From Pholiota molesta (taxonomy: Eukaryota; Basidiomycota; Agaricomycetes; Agaricales; Strophariaceae), in assembly GCA_014925825.1 (NCBI GenBank), contig JACGCK010000026.1, positions 248,001-312,000 of the forward strand: a DNA stretch of 64,000 nt, written 5' to 3'. A program made the translations under genes and the position numbers. The notes under the pieces are model-generated. The model worked only from the letters and a program-made list of their open reading frames with translations. It was not told the DNA's origin and did not search any database. Every line of letters begins with the position of its first letter. Within the stretch, counting starts at the first letter, position 1. Positions 12,237-22,900 of this stretch are shown here, one piece after another.

Positions 12237-13486
12237 TGTATAATCTAAGTGCTGAGGAAAGTGCGAAACTTGCGCTAATACTCCCCACTACCAAAATCAA
12301 GGTTCACAAGCCGAGCTCGGCACACAGCGGCTGTACAGTTGCAACACGGCAGTTGCCGGTGAACCGCATCGCTCCTGGCGCTCGTCGGAACAGCCACACC
12401 TTGTCTTCGCCAGTGCTTTCGCCTTCCGTCACGGTCAATAGCAGCGAGGCGGTCATTCCGCTACCGCGAGCTACAGGGAGGTCTCTATGGCTGCTCTCCC
12501 ACATTTTAAATTGCACATCCACGGCAATAGCGAACCCTACAACGTACCCTTGTCTCACACAAACATCAAATCTAATGCCCGAGGCCCTCACTCGGATACC
12601 TTCCACTCTGAAGGTTGAAAAGGTTGATTGTCAATCAATAATAGATTGAAAATCAACATTCATCCACTTTCAGTATAAAAAATTGGTTGAAATTCAATCT
12701 ATTATTTGATAGATCAAGCTTTTTCACCCTCACAGTGTTCTTCAACTTGTCTCCAGTGCCATCTATAACTTGCGCAGATAGTGCCACACAGCAACCTTAC
12801 AGCTCTATGCACTCCAACTGGTTCAGGATCTTCGAGAAGGAGCTTGGAGACCTAAACCCATTGCGACTAAGCGATCTCATTGAATTGCTTCTCCGACTTC
12901 GTAGCCCCCAATCGCATGGCTATATTACATTCTATCTTTTCTGCTCTAATCTAGAGATCACTTGCTCATCTAGAAGTGTCACTGTTTCAGCCCGATTTCA
13001 GTCACTCTGTTGCTTTCTATGACTCGTGCAACGTCGAAATCCTGCTAGCATAGATTCCAGACTCAACGCACGTTCCTAGGACAGAGGAGGCTCTCGTTGC
13101 GTACCTGCATGTGATGTCTATGTTAGGCTGTACCAAAACTTCGTCCGCGCACTAACGTACAGGAAAGGGAGCATGCAGCGGACTTTGCACCAAACGCGCA
13201 GAGTCACGAAGCACCCGCCCAGCAGGTAACTCTCAGCCGATGACTGCGAAGCAGCCTTGCGTAGAGACGCGACGGACTCGGTGGATCGTTATGGTTGGAC
13301 GACCTTGGGATCAAAACCGCAATTGGGACTTAAAGTCCGCCGAATAGTCAACATTTGGCACACTCAATGGAAACGACTTGATGGAATTTAGAGCGGTATG
13401 TCTGAAAAACTGTTTATAGGAAAGAGAAAATAGCGGTGGTACAAAGTCTCGAGTACTTATACGCTGGCCCGGGGACACATAGCACT
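12237..13486. other. Intergenic: uL14 promoter side and FMO 3' flank
   Basis: Contains an AT-rich inverted motif at about 12,616-12,716, where TTGATTGTCAATCAATAATAG and a related inverted copy near 12,685-12,715 face each other. A 55-bp block at 13,219-13,275 closely matches the upstream region of the small kinase-like gene at 18,358-18,415. Open frames here, such as 12,230-12,649, show no family features. No gene was recognised. Confidence 0.35.
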
Positions 13487-16120
13487 TCACAAACTGTATC
13501 TTTCTCCGTTGAACAGACCTTCTTCTGAAGCTTTGATTTCTGCAATAACCGGGTTATGTCAATGGATTTCGCAGTATTTAGTAAACATCAATTTTATGAC
13601 TTACGAAGAGCCACGGGTTTAGAATAGAGGCGACACAATTGAAGGTTTCCTGAGTTCGGGGCGTCCCATATGAATACCTAAGGCCTGGAAGCCATCATAC
13701 GAATACGAACTCCTCACCCATGATATTGTACAGTCCTTTGAATCCTATGTCACGATAGCATCCATTGATTTCTCCCTCCTCGTTCAGTCCCCACATTTGG
13801 ATCGATTTGTCGGCGACTTCATCTCCAAAGATTGGACGGATGACATCGCGGGGCTGGCTCAACCTGAGATGTGTTATCAGGATCAAGTATATTAGATAAA
13901 ACCGATGATGAATGGATTACTGGCTTACCCAGTAGCAAAGATGATGACATCTGCAGGAAGCTCACTCCCATCCTCGAACCTGATACCTCCTGGAGAAATT
14001 TCTTTGATCAAGCTATCGCTCTTCAGCTTCAGTCTGCCGTCGATAATGTATTGGCTGCCCCCAACATCTGTAATAAATCCCATCAGCATGTTCGGTGCAG
14101 ACATTAGAATTATGGCCTTTTACCTATGTAGTGGCTTCCAGCTTTGTTAAAGACCGTGAGCATAAGCCCGGTGTCTTTCCAGCCGTTGTTGACTTTGAAG
14201 CCTCTCGCTTTCAGACCATCAAGAGTCGCTCTGTTGAAATACGCCATACCCTCTAAATTTGTTTAGTAAAAATACAGGACTTTAGCTTACTTGTCCGCGT
14301 TGGCAAGAATTTTCTCCAGTCGGAAGTTGAGGCCTGCCATAAAAAGGTTGTTCATCGAGGCACCAGCTTTGTCCGATAATTCTGCCGGAGGTGACGTCTC
14401 GGAGTAGGATGCTGGTAAGTGCATCTCAGTCAGTCGTTATCTTTTGAAATATGAATAAACTTGCCGCCCATGAGGATCGGGAGTGCTCTTGCTGTCGACA
14501 TGACGTAGGTAGAACCCCTTTGAACCATGGTGACATCTGAGGGAAAATATTGACACTGGACGACAACGAAGGAGGAAAAAGAGACTCTTACCAACACCGT
14601 GATCGACGTAATCACACGAGATATCGAATCCTAGCAGACAGATGTTAGGAATATTTGCAATAGATTTATACTAGCGATTGTTCTCTACCAGAACTGCCTG
14701 CGCCAATTACAACGACTTTCTTCCCCGTGTGATCTGTGGCTTTATGGTGTTCCGAGGAGTGCAGGATTTTTCCTCCGAACACGTCCTATGAGAAGAGGAA
14801 ATAATTTTATTATCAATGTGAGGATTGAAATTAGCAGTTGTCTTGGTTTAAAGAGTGCCTACCATTCCGGGAATCGACGGCATGTATCCTTTCCCTCCTT
14901 TGAATCCGATAGCAAGAACAACGTTCTTAACGTTAAAAACGCGCTCAGTTCCGTTATCCTTTTTAACGACAACGGACCAGATATTCATCTTGGGATCCTG
15001 AGTCGCCTTCGTTACCGTGGAGGAGGTCCAGACGTTTAATTCCAATGCATCGGCATAGAACTCGAGCCAATTCGCAAGCTAGTTGACATTGTTCAAGTAA
15101 GAATTCGTCAAATAAAACATTGAAACTCATAAGAGGAAATACCTTCTTAGCGGGAGTGAATACCGGCCAGGTAGGCGGAAATCTGAACGACTAAATCAAC
15201 TTTTCATTTCCACCAGAAATTATGGAAGGACCAACGGAATGTAGGGCATGTGGTCGAACCCTAAAAATGAAATCATTGCTCACTGGTGACAAAAGATAAA
15301 ACGAAGAAGCAAACTCACAAACAGGATCATGCAAACAAAGCGCCTCGTATCGTGTCCTCCAATTGTCCCCGATCTTCGCATTCTTTTCGATGATTAGCGT
15401 AGATACACCTAGTGTCTTTAATCGGGCTGCGACCATCAAGCCACTATGACCACCTCCAATGATTAGTGCTGCAGGATCCCTGCCTTCGAAAGCTACTTCT
15501 TCCTTTCTCGCAGATTCCCATTTCCCGTGATTCGATTCTTTCTTTCTTAATGCGCCAACCTTCTCGGGGAAGCTTTTCAGGTCGTCCAATTGTGTAAACA
15601 GAGAGAAAGCTTTCCAAACGAGAGTCTGGGAGGATTTGTTCGCGATTGGGACAAGCTTCGCTATTCCTGAGCATAACCCAATCTCCGTCTCAAATTTAAA
15701 TCCGAATTGGACCCATACTAAGTCAGGCATGGGGCGCAAGAGTCGGGGAGCCATCTCAGGTGCAAGCTCGACGTGAGATATCTTTGCTTGACCGAGGCGA
15801 TCAGAGAGGAATTTCCTGATCTTCGGAGTACCCTCAAAAGTTCTTATATCCCATGTTAAGGCAAGAAGGTCTCTCCAGTAAACAGGAACGTCGTCAGGAT
15901 TGGTGGGAGCAATATTGTCTGGGCTCCTGAAAATGTTAGATTCGAAGGACGACTCGACCATAACATCACCGATCTTGTCGACGTCTCCACTCGCGACAAA
16001 GTCGCGGAATATAGCTGTCCATGTGTTGGCGATGTCGACAGCGTCGAGAGTTTCTGGGATCTTGGGATTTCCGAGTCTAGGAAGAGTAGGCAAGGAGACC
16101 TCGGGAGTCAGAGTCGCCAT
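13487..16120 (-). CDS. Flavin-containing monooxygenase-like FAD/NAD(P) oxidoreductase
   Basis: A multi-exon minus-strand gene. The start is taken at MATLTPEVSLPTLPRLG (16,120); an in-frame ATG at 16,204 would add 28 residues. The N-terminal about 200 residues resemble the SnoaL/NTF2-like extension found on many fungal FMO-like proteins. A first Rossmann GGGHSG lies near residue 220, followed by EKNAKIGDNWRTRYEALCLHDP. A second dinucleotide motif, VVIGAGSS, is at about 14,720-14,690. MVQRGSTYVMST and LSQPRDVIRPIFGDE follow. Near the end, donor GTGAGG after YNIMG joins to GNLQLCRLYSKPVALQ and then IKASEEGLFNGERYSL before the stop at 13,487. Such enzymes use FAD, NADPH and O2 to oxygenate heteroatoms or ketones; the substrate here is unknown. 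Roughly ten exons are inferred. The gene appears intact. Confidence 0.85.
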
Positions 16121-16204
16121 TGGTGAAGGAAGAATTTTCTTGATGTCGGAATGAGGCAAGAATGCAGCAGCTTCCAGATGATGGTATGGAAATGGGGCAT
16201 TCAA

Positions 16205-17091
16205 GGTCGCCGCTTTTATAAAAGCGTACTTACAACGCGATCTGGGCCGCTTTTGTGGGTCCAGTCTAAGGTCTTCTTGATATGCTGATGCTTGATGACA
16301 CGATAGTCCACATGCAGTTGTTGAATCAAGGCATGATCAGAACAATCTAAGTCTAAATGTATTCGTCCCAATAATAAGGAGGGTTGTGTGCCACTGATGA
16401 TTGATTGATCTGGTATGTAAAACAAATCTTCGGCGTTCAGTGCTCATAGCGCTCACTGCTCAGCTTCCAGGATGGCTGTGGAAACTAAACTTGAGAGGTT
16501 GGGCATTGGTGATGCATTTATCAATATAATTTCATTCAGGCATTGTCAAAGAATCGTAGACAGACTGTCATTGGCTTCCTTCCTAATCATCTAGAAAATA
16601 AAAGATCGCAAAAATAGAAAGTGTCAGGATGTAGTCCCCGGTGGGCGACGAAGAATGTTGATGTCACATACCATGAGCGCTGATTGCTATCTTTCAGAGC
16701 GATCAGTGACTTGGGAGCTGCAGCATGGCCGAGTCGAGTTGGGAATGAATAACTCTAAGAATCAGATGCGGGCTGATCAGGATGAGGGTGAAGGCTTAAA
16801 AAAAAAAACAAGTGCCTGAGCCTCTCGACTTGCTTCGTCACGGTCATTTATAGCACCCCACTTTCAAAACAAGTTTGGAGGGCTGCGGCTGCAGTTCCAT
16901 GGAGTAATAAGGAACAAGCGCTATATGAGGTGTGGACTTGCCAAAGATCAAGAGCCTGAGCCTCTCAACACGATGCAATCGCTCCATCAAACTCATTTAA
17001 TTTGATATAGCCTGTAAAAAGAAACAGCCAGCAAAAAATACGCAAAATGCAGATGTACGACAAAGAAGTAGGTATAAAGTCTGAATGACAA
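16205..17091. other. Intergenic: FMO upstream region
   Basis: Upstream of the FMO gene and downstream of the small kinase-like gene. It holds a 10-A run near 16,799 and no recognisable gene. Confidence 0.3.
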
Positions 17092-18273
17092 CTAATGGTG
17101 GTGTTCTTTTCTTCGTTTAGCACCCTCGCCAACATCTCCATTATGCTCCTTGCGTTTCTGTAACCCTGTCTGACGAGCGCGCATCTCGGGCATAGGTGCG
17201 AATGCGCAAGCCTCCTCCTGTCGCTCACGATACGTTTCTCGCGCTTTGGTCAGGACTTCCAGAAAAGCGTCGTGCGTGGCCGCATTCGGTTGGTTCAGCA
17301 CAGCGCACTCCTTGGGCCAGAGTACGGAGTGAAGCGCCAAGAGCACTGGATGAAAATCATTCCAGTATGGTGGGAGGCGTCTGAGCACATATTCATGGAA
17401 GGAACTAAGCAGTGCGCCTTTACAGCGGGCAAGGACATGGTGGTCAGAAGTAGCGAACCATTCATTGAGACAGACAGAGAGTTCATCAGATCCTGGAATG
17501 GAACTCCGGAGGCAGCCAGGCGCATCGGTGTATGTACAGAGGGTGATGAGCACATAGAAAAGTGATTCAAGATCATGCTTCGGTTGATGTGTAAAATCAG
17601 AGCCTACGTCGCATCGGAGAGCGTCGAGAGCCATAAACGGAAGTGTTCCCTAGCAAACTTTAGATGTAGTTTAATAAGAACTGTAGAGAATGGCTCACCA
17701 ATTTCATCCAGTAGTCAAACTTGGCGTCATCGAGGGAAAAGGAATTGTCGTTGTCGATCACAAGGCCATGGGCCTAGTGGTGTTAACTTTCCCGGGTTCA
17801 GCGATTTTGCAAGTACCGCTCTCATTCATGACAAAGTCTGGGGCCACATTATTGTTGCTGCTGTTGCTGATACTGTCGATATCGATGTCATCGTCAATGT
17901 TGTCGGTGTCGTCATCGTTATTGTCATTGTCCCAGGTCCTGTTGATAACAATGTTTTTCAGACTGATGTCCCCGTGGCAAATTCGGCATGTTTCAGCGCT
18001 ATACTTGAGGACTGTTAAAATTGAAATATCAGATCAAATTTAAATTTTGAGTTAGGTATAGCCCCCAGCAGGAGAGCTGGGAAGAGGTTGGCTCGTGACG
18101 GAAGGAGAAAAGGCAGATTCAGATTCAGAACAAATGTCGACATAATCGTCCGAATCGAAAACAGAAGGAATTGGTCCGCGTCGCCTTTGAAGAGCTTCGC
18201 GAAGCCCTTCTGACGAAAAGCAGGTTGAATCACACAAGGAAGCAGCACTAAGTAATGCTGTGTTATGTGCCAT
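17092..18273 (-). CDS. Small FunK1/RIO-like kinase-fold protein with Asp/Asn-rich insert
   Basis: A divergent kinase-like gene lacking a recognisable N-lobe. A probable start is MAHNTALLSAA at 18,273. A middle exon at about 18,010-17,710 carries the catalytic loop CHGDISLKN, then about 30 residues very rich in Asp and Asn, then ALVIDNDNSF, equivalent to the metal-binding DFG. After a short intron near 17,690-17,650 the last exon gives LGTLPFMALDALR, HDLESLFYVLITLC and a basic C-terminus ending KRRKEHHH at 17,092. HGD replaces HRD. The acceptor TTTTAACAG before the middle exon is clear, but the matching donor is not, so the 5' structure is uncertain. Without an N-lobe it may be a pseudokinase. 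It lies divergently from the ASCH-like gene, with about 260 bp between the starts. Confidence 0.55.
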
Positions 18274-18536
18274 ATTGACAACGAACGGGCTCAGCGTCTG
18301 GTGGATCCGAAATGAGCTGGCAACGGAAATGGAGGGTGTGTATTTAGGCGCCCGCACAGCAGGTGACTCCCAGCCAATGACTGCGAGGCAACCTCACGTG
18401 ACGACGCGACGCGACGTGCCCACTGTGCGACCTTGCCACAACCATAATTTGAACCCGACCTCCTAGGTGCATCATCATGGATTACATTCTGAACACGAGT
18501 GCTTTACGCTGACAACGATCTCTATCTTAGTATCTC
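18274..18536. promoter_or_regulatory. Divergent promoter region
   Basis: Shared upstream region of the small kinase-like gene (minus) and the ASCH-like gene (plus). It contains the 18,358-18,415 block duplicated at 13,219-13,275, with a CACGTG box and repeated GACGCGACG. Confidence 0.4.
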
Positions 18537-19199
18537 ATGGCCTCAGAAAACAAACAATCAACGAAGGTGGCCGGGAAGAAAGGAAGAGGAGCGAAGAAGA
18601 CATCTAAGGCTGCGGCGTCCCCAACAGACGCCATCCTCCCCATGACCGACGACTACATGCAACAAATCGTTCGCCGTGAAAAGACGTACGAGTTCCGACG
18701 TTACAGGATATCAGCGTCCGTCAAGCGCATTTGGTTCTATCTCAACGCTCCCCGTTCTGCCATCGTGTACATATGCGACATCGACCCCGCATGCACCCGT
18801 GAACCTGGCGATGCACCTCTTCCTGAGGACGGCCTTGGAAATGCTGAATTTAATTTACGCCACAAAGATTGGGACAAATATGATTTCGCATATCGAGTGC
18901 GAAACGTTCGTCAGCTCGCTATCCCAATCAACCTGGCGAAGATGAAGGAGCACTATGGGATTAAGGGTGCACCAAGAGGTCTAGTTTATGTGCCTCCTTT
19001 AATGTTTGAAGAGGTGCCGGTGGACACACAAAAGCTGCTGTGGAGTATCGATCACAATGCTGAAAATTTGGAAGCACAGGAACAATCGACGCTGTCGAGA
19101 AAGAGAAAGATTGAGGCACCTAAAGCTGACGGGCCACCTGCGAAGCAGATAAAAATCACAACGATGCTGTACGTCAAGGCGCGTCTGTTACATGCTTAA
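18537..19199 (+). CDS. ASCH/PUA-like domain protein
   Basis: An intronless 220-codon frame. The first 28 residues are Lys/Ala-rich and basic (KKGRGAKKTSKAAAS), possibly nuclear. The core from about residue 33 (ILPMTDDYMQQIVRREKTYE) followed by FRRY resembles the signature of ASCH domains, in which a ligand- or RNA-binding PUA-type barrel begins with a Met/Lys-x-Tyr helix and GEKTxExR. IWFYLNAPRSAIVYICDI would be the following strands. A basic C-terminal segment with RKRKIE and PPAKQIK follows. ASCH proteins are proposed to bind RNA or modified nucleosides; this role is inferred. The gene runs head-on towards the synthetase-like gene at 25,228, with the copia element inserted between their 3' ends. 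Confidence 0.55.
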   Translation: MASENKQSTKVAGKKGRGAKKTSKAAASPTDAILPMTDDYMQQIVRREKTYEFRRYRISASVKRIWFYLNAPRSAIVYICDIDPACTREPGDAPLPEDGLGNAEFNLRHKDWDKYDFAYRVRNVRQLAIPINLAKMKEHYGIKGAPRGLVYVPPLMFEEVPVDTQKLLWSIDHNAENLEAQEQSTLSRKRKIEAPKADGPPAKQIKITTMLYVKARLLHA

Positions 19200-19352
19200 G
19201 CTCACGTTCTTTGTGCAGGTTATAGCTACGGCCCTTTAGTCAATTGCAAAACAAATGTTCAGATTCAGGAGTTACGCATAATAGTACAGCAGAATTCGTA
19301 TAAACTACAGTCATCGAAAGCTATAGACGCGGAGAATTGGAAGAGAAAAAGG

Positions 19353-19749
19353 TGTTGAGATACACCGTTCTCTCGAGTGATAGCCGATCCATCAATTGTA
19401 GCGGCGAGCGCTTGAGTCCTCCAAGTGGCCCATTGCGCACTGCACAATGGTAGCTACATTCTGCGCTTGACAATTTTCTCCTCTCATTGTCCTCTAATTT
19501 ATGTGGCCCTGGCCGTCGTACCAGTATATATACTGTAGACAGATTTCCCCTCACCTCAGTCGTTTCTACCATAACGTCTGAGGTGAGCCGTTCTCTTCCT
19601 TATTTTGCATAGCACGTAACTTACAAACACTACCTAGACTCATCTATTGTGCTCGTCTAGGTATTTACATTCTAATAAAGTCGTTTCTACCATAACGTCT
19701 GAGACTCATCTATTGTGCTCGTCTAGACGTACAGTGTCACTTTTCTACA
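19353..19749 (+). repeat. 5' LTR
   Basis: A 397-bp LTR. It contains a TATATATA box near 19,525 and AATAAA near 19,674. Two short sequences are each present twice inside the LTR: a unit around TCGTTTCTACCATAACGTCT (19,557-19,582 and 19,679-19,703) and a unit around CTCATCTATTGTGCTCGTCT (about 19,638-19,660 and 19,704-19,726). Each can form a stem-loop (CCTCA/TGAGG, CTAGAC/GTCTAG). Confidence 0.97.
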
Positions 19750-19763
19750 GGTTATGGGCCTAT
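19750..19763 (+). other. Primer-binding site (half-tRNA type)
   Basis: Directly after the 5' LTR the sequence GGTTATGGGCCTA is complementary to an initiator tRNA-Met anticodon arm (CCCATAACC, loop CAU), not to a tRNA 3' end. Priming from a cleaved initiator-Met half-tRNA is known for Drosophila copia and yeast Ty5. The tRNA itself is not in this window. Confidence 0.6.
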
Positions 19764-19921
19764 AGACGAAAGGTGCACTACACGAAGCCACTCCTTACGC
19801 CTACGCGTATACCATCCTTCACTTCCTCGCGCCTACGCGCCGTTCTTCATTCACTGCTCGCGTTTACGCGTTTTTTCACTCTTCACCGCTCTTCATACCT
19901 CCTCGACTATCTCTGGCAGCC

Positions 19922-22900
19922 ATGACTGAGTCTGCATCCCCACTCCCGAGCGACACGCTCAAACCATCTATCACCATCGTCACTCACATCGGAAAATACT
20001 CCGGCGCCGCCCTCGACAAAACACAAGCCAACTGGCTCGAGTGGAGCGAGTCCATTCTCGACGAGCTCGAACTCGCCAACCTCAGCGACCACATTCTGGA
20101 GGAGCCCCTTGTGCCTCGCCCACCCGCTTCGACACAGCCAGTGGCAAACCTCAACTGGGACATCAACGATCGGTCCGTTCGAGCGTACATTCGCAAGAAC
20201 TGTGCCAAGGTCGAACGCCAGGGGCTAGTCAAGCTCGACACGGCGCAAGCGTACTGGAAGTTCTTGAAGAGCTTGCATCTAGCCGAGGGACCGGTCCGAC
20301 AGGCAAACCTCATCCAGGGCGCCTTCAGTGCGCGCATCGTTCGCGACAAGGACCAGGTCATCAAGGTTCGAAAGATCCAGGAGGATGTCTTCCGTGCATT
20401 CGACATGCCGGGTGGCATTACGCGCGACAGCGTTGCCGGCGTTGCCATTCTAATGGCGCTCGCCGCAGGGGGTCATGAACATACCTGCATGATAATCCAG
20501 CGCGATCTCCAGGATGCCACCGCCGACAAGCCCTACGAGTCTGATCGAATGATCAAGTACGTCGAGCAGGATTTGCAGCTCCTGCTGGGGACGCAGAACA
20601 GCGCATCCACGGCCACCGCCATCGCCCTTGCCGCCACCAACAACCAACTGAACGTCCACATCTGCTCCAATTGCAAAAAGACAGGCCACCTTGTACCATA
20701 TTGCATCAGCGACGGCGGAGGCATGGCCGGTAGAACCATCGCGGAATCACGCGCTCAGCGCATCGCAGATAACGAAGCCAGGAGGAAGAAAGGAAAATCT
20801 GGGAGCAAAGCCCAAAGTGCCGCCGGTGGTGGAAGGGTTTCCGTGACGGGCGTCGACAAGAATGGGAGGGCTTTTGTTGCCTACATCGACCCGCCCGTCT
20901 TCGACACACCTTCCGATACGGCCGGATTCGCAGGCCTTGCATCCATCGACGTCGATTCTCCTACATTCAATCCTGATGACTACGAGACGATTACTTCCAC
21001 TAGCGACCTGGAGGAACAAGCTTTCTCTGCTCTAGGACATCCCTTCTCCATTCATGATGCATTCATCCCTGCGCCTGACTTCGAGTCTGGCTTGCCTCTC
21101 GATGCCGCTGCCCTTCCCCGCCCGGAACCATCTGCCCCATGGCAAACCGAGGAGCTTCGCGCAACCATCGATTGGAACACCCACACCCGTCCCATAGACG
21201 ATGCCCATATCATCTCCACCACAGCACTCAATCAAGGCACCCGTACCCCGCTGTCCCTGACGGATCACCCATACTATGCCGACACTGGCGCCACATGCCA
21301 CCTCACCCCTGAACGTGAGGACTTCATGACGCTGCGTCCCATTACCGATCGCCGCGTCAAGGGGGTCAACGGATCGTCCATCAACGCATCTGGAATCGGT
21401 GATGTAAAACTTCGCGTAGCACGAGGCGCCTATCTTGTCCTCAAAGACGTCCTCTTCATTCCCCAAGCAACCGTCCGCCTCATCTCTGTCGGAACCCTCG
21501 CTCGAGACTCCAACATTGTCTCCCACTTTGGCGAGGACGACTGCTGGTTCACAAACCGATCCACCGGCGCCGTTATTGCACGCGGCACCTTCCTGTCATC
21601 CCGACTTTACTCCCTTAATCTCCACTCCGCCCAAGCCGAACATGCCCTTTCCATCACATCATCACCCGGACTGGAAACCTGGCACCGCCGTTTAGGCCAC
21701 CCCAGCTACCAGATCCTTCAGGAGATGGCCCGCAAGGGCATGGTCAAAGGTATGTCCCCCTCCTGTTCATCTGCAACACCTTCTAAGTGCGAATCATGCA
21801 TCTTCGGAAAACAGACAAGAACGAGCGTTCCTAAAAAGCGCGCGGAGGGACAAGGGCATAGAGCTACAAGGAGATTGGGGAAAGTTTGGGTTGATTTAAC
21901 AGGACCGAGCGATGTTGAAGCTCGAGGTGGATATCGGTACATAATGAATATAGTGGATGATTGCACGAGTAACCATTGGAGCATTCCTCTCAGACTGAAG
22001 AGTGATGCCTTCCCAGAACTCAAAGCATGGACTGTGCTCCAAGAAAATCTAACTGGGGAGAAACTGGGAATCTTCATAACCGACAATGGCGAACTAAAAT
22101 CCACAGAGATGGAAGCTTGGCTTGCTACTCGCGGATCTGACCAACGTCTGACTGCCCCCTACACTTCAGCACACAATGGTCGCGTCGAGCGCCTACATCG
22201 CACCCTAATGGGGAAAGCGCGGGCGATGCGCAACTACGCGAAAGCGCCTGCCGACTTATGGGTGGAATTTTATCTATCAGCATCGTACCTACACCAACGC
22301 ACCCCAATCCGTTCACTCAATGGTGTTTCCAGCTGGGAGGCATGGCATGGTCAAGCCCCCGATTACTCACACCTGCGGGAAATAGGATGCCGATGCTTCG
22401 TACTCATCCAAAACAGGAACAATCCAAAAATCCATGATCGTTCTATCGAATGTATCCTCATTGGCTATGACCTCAAATCTAAATCCTACCGGTGCTACAA
22501 CAGATCGACACGGCAAATATACTCCTCATTCCATGTCCGCTTCATCGAGAGCCACGAAAATTTGAGTCCAAGCCCAATATCGACCTCCTCGGATCCAAAC
22601 GACGCTCCCATTCCCAGCTCAATCTCTGAAATCACCGAGTCAGCAACATCTTCACCAATCGAGCCCGATGACACGTCTGACGAAGATATCCTGCCTGCCA
22701 ATCCCCATGATCCCATTCCTATCCCAATAACCCACGCTCCCGTCAATCAACCCAATCCCCAGCCTGACCCTCTAGTTCCCCGCCGCTCCTCTCGTATCGC
22801 GCTGGCCCCACCCCCCGGAGAACGTGTGCCCAGACTAGAGAAAGCGCGGAGAGAAGTTGAACAGAGCCGGCTACGGAGGGACGAGGAGCGCGCAGAACGG

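Noticed and set aside
21032..21526. Antisense open frame of 164 codons inside the copia element
   Set aside because: A shadow of the gag-pol frame on the opposite strand, with no independent support.
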